Of a stretch of DNA of 64,000 nucleotides, positions 61,504-64,000 are shown one piece after another. The stretch is from Lepidurus packardi (Eukaryota; Arthropoda; Branchiopoda; Notostraca; Triopsidae): positions 5,254,375 to 5,318,374 of the forward strand of contig JAKZAN010000002.1 in assembly GCA_023053545.1 (NCBI GenBank). Direction: 5' to 3'. The notes under the pieces are model-generated. The model worked only from the letters and a program-made list of their open reading frames with translations. It ran no database searches and was not told the origin of the DNA. A program made the translations under genes and the position numbers. The first letter of the stretch is position 1, and each line of letters opens with the position of its first letter.

Positions 61504-63000
61504 TGTTTTTTTTCACTTCTGTTTTTTCACTTCTGTTACTTCACTTCTGTTGCATTCTTTCCAGCAAGGAGCCAAACTCTACAGAAAAGTGTAAAGCCAA
61601 CTTCGACGCTAGCGCCATCCGTTTTCAGGGCCCGAAATTCTCGGAAAAAAGCGCGAAAGTGAATGTTGTTCGTATCTTAAATAACTTTTGAATTGTAAAA
61701 ATTCATTTTCTGCTGGAAATAAACAATTTATTTGAGGTTAAAGACTTGTGAATTAGCTAGTAATACGTTCGATGAAATTTTTACGAAATTATTTCAAATT
61801 GATGCAATAAAATTGGCGTGGCCTCCAAAATGGACAAATCCTATTGGTGGATTGGACCAAAAAGGGGGCGTGGCTCCTTTTCGAGCTGGGGAAGCTTTTT
61901 CTGGGCTTTTTTCCATAAGGAATAATGCTGTATCAAGGGGGTCCCCTTGAAGAAGATAATCCTAAGAAAAATGTGTGTTAGACAATTCCATCGAATTTGA
62001 ATAGCGCGCATTACGCTATTCAAATTTTAATAGCTCGTTACGCTAACGGCCGGAACCGGCGCTTTGTCCAACTTGCAGCCTCAGTCGCGCTCGCAAAGTC
62101 GAACAAGTTACATGTTCAGAAAGAAACTATTGTTATGCATAACTTTATAGATAGAATAGTTGTGTTTTTAGCTGAATTTATGTAACTTAATTTGTCTGCA
62201 GTTACGAACAACATTCCTGTTAATTTATAAGCATTCATTGTGCTTCATTTGTGGAATTTGTGCGTGTTTTCAGTGCGAAGTTTCATTCAAACGTTTGGGC
62301 GTGTAGGCCTTTTATAACCTCTAAAACGGACGAGTTTGTGATTTGGGCTGGACAAGCTCAAACAAGATGCCGCTTGGTTATTCTTTTTCACCTTTTGCCT
62401 GCTCCAGTTGGTAATTATCATTTTAATTTTTTAAGAGAGACATCGTGTTATTTCTTCGCCTGTTATTCAAATGAAGCTGAGTGAAAACATAGCATGCCAC
62501 GTGGGAGAGTTATGTATGAGACTAAGGAAAGATATTTTAAAATGTATTTAACAGTTTAATTTAATGAAATAGATCAGTAATAATAAAAGGAATAAAATAG
62601 GTCCGTCCTCTTTACGTCGCAGCTTTCGTTCTTATGATTTCGGCTTATTAGTTAGTTATTTATACATGGAAACGAATGTTTATATTTCTCCATTCATACA
62701 TCGTCGTAAGCAATTGTAAGTTTTCTTGCTTAATCCCCAAGTGTGGCTAGGAGACGTGGACTTTCCACAATTTTCGTTCCTATCCATTTGTTGTGTAAAG
62801 TTTCTTGTTATTTGTGCAGTTATTTGTTGTGTACAGTTATTCCTTGCCATTTTCCTAATTTTTTTTTTTTTTTTTGGGTGGGAATAGGATTGCTAGAACG
62901 CAGAATGTCAGAGCACAGAATGCCGGAATTTAAAAAAAAACTACCCAACGCAGTGCCCAATCACGTTGCTGGTTGCTAACGTCGCCATTGCCTCTGCGAA
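61504..63000. other. Intergenic region upstream of RPAP2
   Basis: Near RPAP2 I see GCGCCATCC (61612-61620), and inverted CCAAT boxes near 61836-61850. The stretch 61995-62025 is a strong hairpin. Just before 63001, CCCAATCACG, GTTGCTGGTTGCTAAC (X-box-like) and ACGTCGCCATTG cluster, as in a TATA-less promoter. No complete coding frame is supported. Confidence 0.45.
61995..62025. other. Perfect 12-bp hairpin
   Basis: ATTTGAATAGCG (61995-62006) pairs perfectly with CGCTATTCAAAT (62014-62025) across a 7-base loop, and one further A-T pair extends it. Role unknown. Confidence 0.6.
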
Positions 63001-63103
63001 ATGGACACAGCCATCTGTAGGCACTCGCCGCCACTTTGCATAGCGGACGGAATTAATCCCGTCAGCCATTTTGTGAACAGACGCCAAGACGACTCCACGT
63101 CAG
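63001..63103 (+). CDS. Possible first coding exon of an unidentified gene (continues past the window)
   Basis: An ATG at 63001 follows a promoter-like cluster and opens 34 codons (MDTAICRHSPPLCIADGINP and on) to TCAG|GTAATT, a good donor leaving in phase 1. The segment is GC-richer than its surroundings. I do not recognise the peptide and no following exon could be joined within the window, so a noncoding 5' exon is equally possible. The remaining sequence to 64000 contains GCCATTTTTA and other short GC-rich patches but no supported exon. Confidence 0.3.
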
Positions 63104-64000
63104 GTAATTTGCTCCCGTTTTATTCAAATTTTTCGACTCCCATCCGACTTTTATCAAACTGAAAGGCAAACAGACCTAAAGATTATGCAATCAGCTTGCA
63201 TATTATCCCATTTTGTTAATTAAAAGTAACAATTTTGATAATGTTCGTCATTAATCCCAGGGGTAAGCGTCAGTAGATTTCGAACAATTTTTCGAACGTT
63301 TGCAAGTTTATTCGCTCCCATTGGCTACATATGGCCATTAATTCAATTAACAACTACTAGGAAGTTACCATATTCTGCCTTCCGTTTCCTCTAGTTAGGT
63401 GAAAATTTTGTTTATCCTATTTTTTCACGAAAAGGTTCAAAATCCGATTTGAGCAATTTCCAGATTTCTCTTAATTCCTCAATCCTCATGATTAACAACA
63501 AAGATACACCCCCGGAGTGTAATCCCGTTTTTGGATTTAAAAAATTATCAACGCAAACAAATTTAGCAATTTTCCGGCTAAAAAAACTTAATATTAAAAA
63601 TTCCCGCATGGCCGACATGTCCGCATTCCCGCATGGCCGGCCAAAGCTCCAGCGAACGTTTTTGTCCCCGCCCTGTTCCGCCATTTTTATTTGTCTAGTA
63701 GTGTGGGATGACGTACTTTTTTCGAGACTCAAATTCAACTTGTCAAAGCGTAAAACCGTGTTAAGTTGTGTTTAAAGATGAGTAGTATTACTAAGAGTTG
63801 TCCCTTTTCTATTTATTAGGTGGTGACAATTTTCACAAACAGTTCTATTGTTACAACGTGTTAAGTGTGTGGTCCTTTCCCTCCTCCCGTTCCACTCAGC
63901 CAACTTTATCCCCGTACGTTTTGCCATCCTTTTGGAGAAGAAAAAGAGAACCGCCACTTTTGTGTCTGCTAAACTGAGGATGCGTGGAGACAGCTATTAT
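63104..64000. other. Window end, probably intronic or intergenic
   Basis: I see no supported exon. Two opposing 108-codon frames (63412-63738 minus and 63449-63775 plus) overlap each other and carry no known motif; they are probably chance. Confidence 0.4.

Overview
This is a eukaryotic nuclear window, most likely from an arthropod or a close invertebrate relative. Genes are split by GT-AG introns of about 50 bp to 15 kb, use AATAAA poly(A) signals, and encode proteins that align from memory with animal families: SLO2/KCNT potassium channel, eIF2B alpha, WDR46/UTP7, C1orf131, PRRC2, RPAP2, an NSP-family (BCAR3/SH2D3) adaptor and a FAS1-domain secreted protein. I could not fix the species. All exon chains below were joined by hand from splice signals and reading-frame phase; every junction keeps frame.

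Layout. 1-0.6 kb: last exon of a BCAR3/SH2D3-type gene (+). 1.1-5.6 kb: secreted proline-rich protein with two FAS1 domains (-), convergent with the first. 5.7-14.9 kb: gene-poor DNA holding a 218-bp tandem duplication and an element with perfect 23-bp terminal inverted repeats. 14.9-41.5 kb: one large SLO2 (sodium-activated K+ channel) gene on the minus strand, 24 coding exons, with a 15.4-kb first intron. That intron contains a probable alternative first exon at 28.3-28.5 kb. 42.6-47.5 kb: compact housekeeping cluster of EIF2B1 (+), C1orf131 (+) and WDR46 (-). 48.7-58.9 kb: PRRC2/BAT2-like gene (+), 16 coding exons. 60.0-61.5 kb: RPAP2 (-), tail to tail with PRRC2. 61.5-64 kb: presumed promoter DNA, with a possible first coding exon of a further plus-strand gene at 63.0 kb.

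Functional links are limited. C1orf131 and WDR46 are both small-subunit processome (ribosome biogenesis) factors and end 61 bp apart, tail to tail. EIF2B1 and PRRC2 act in translation control, and RPAP2 in RNA polymerase II maturation and CTD dephosphorylation. SLO2 and the FAS1 protein are tissue-type genes lying in the loose, repeat-rich half of the window. I recognised no virus-like element, CRISPR array, rRNA or convincing tRNA.
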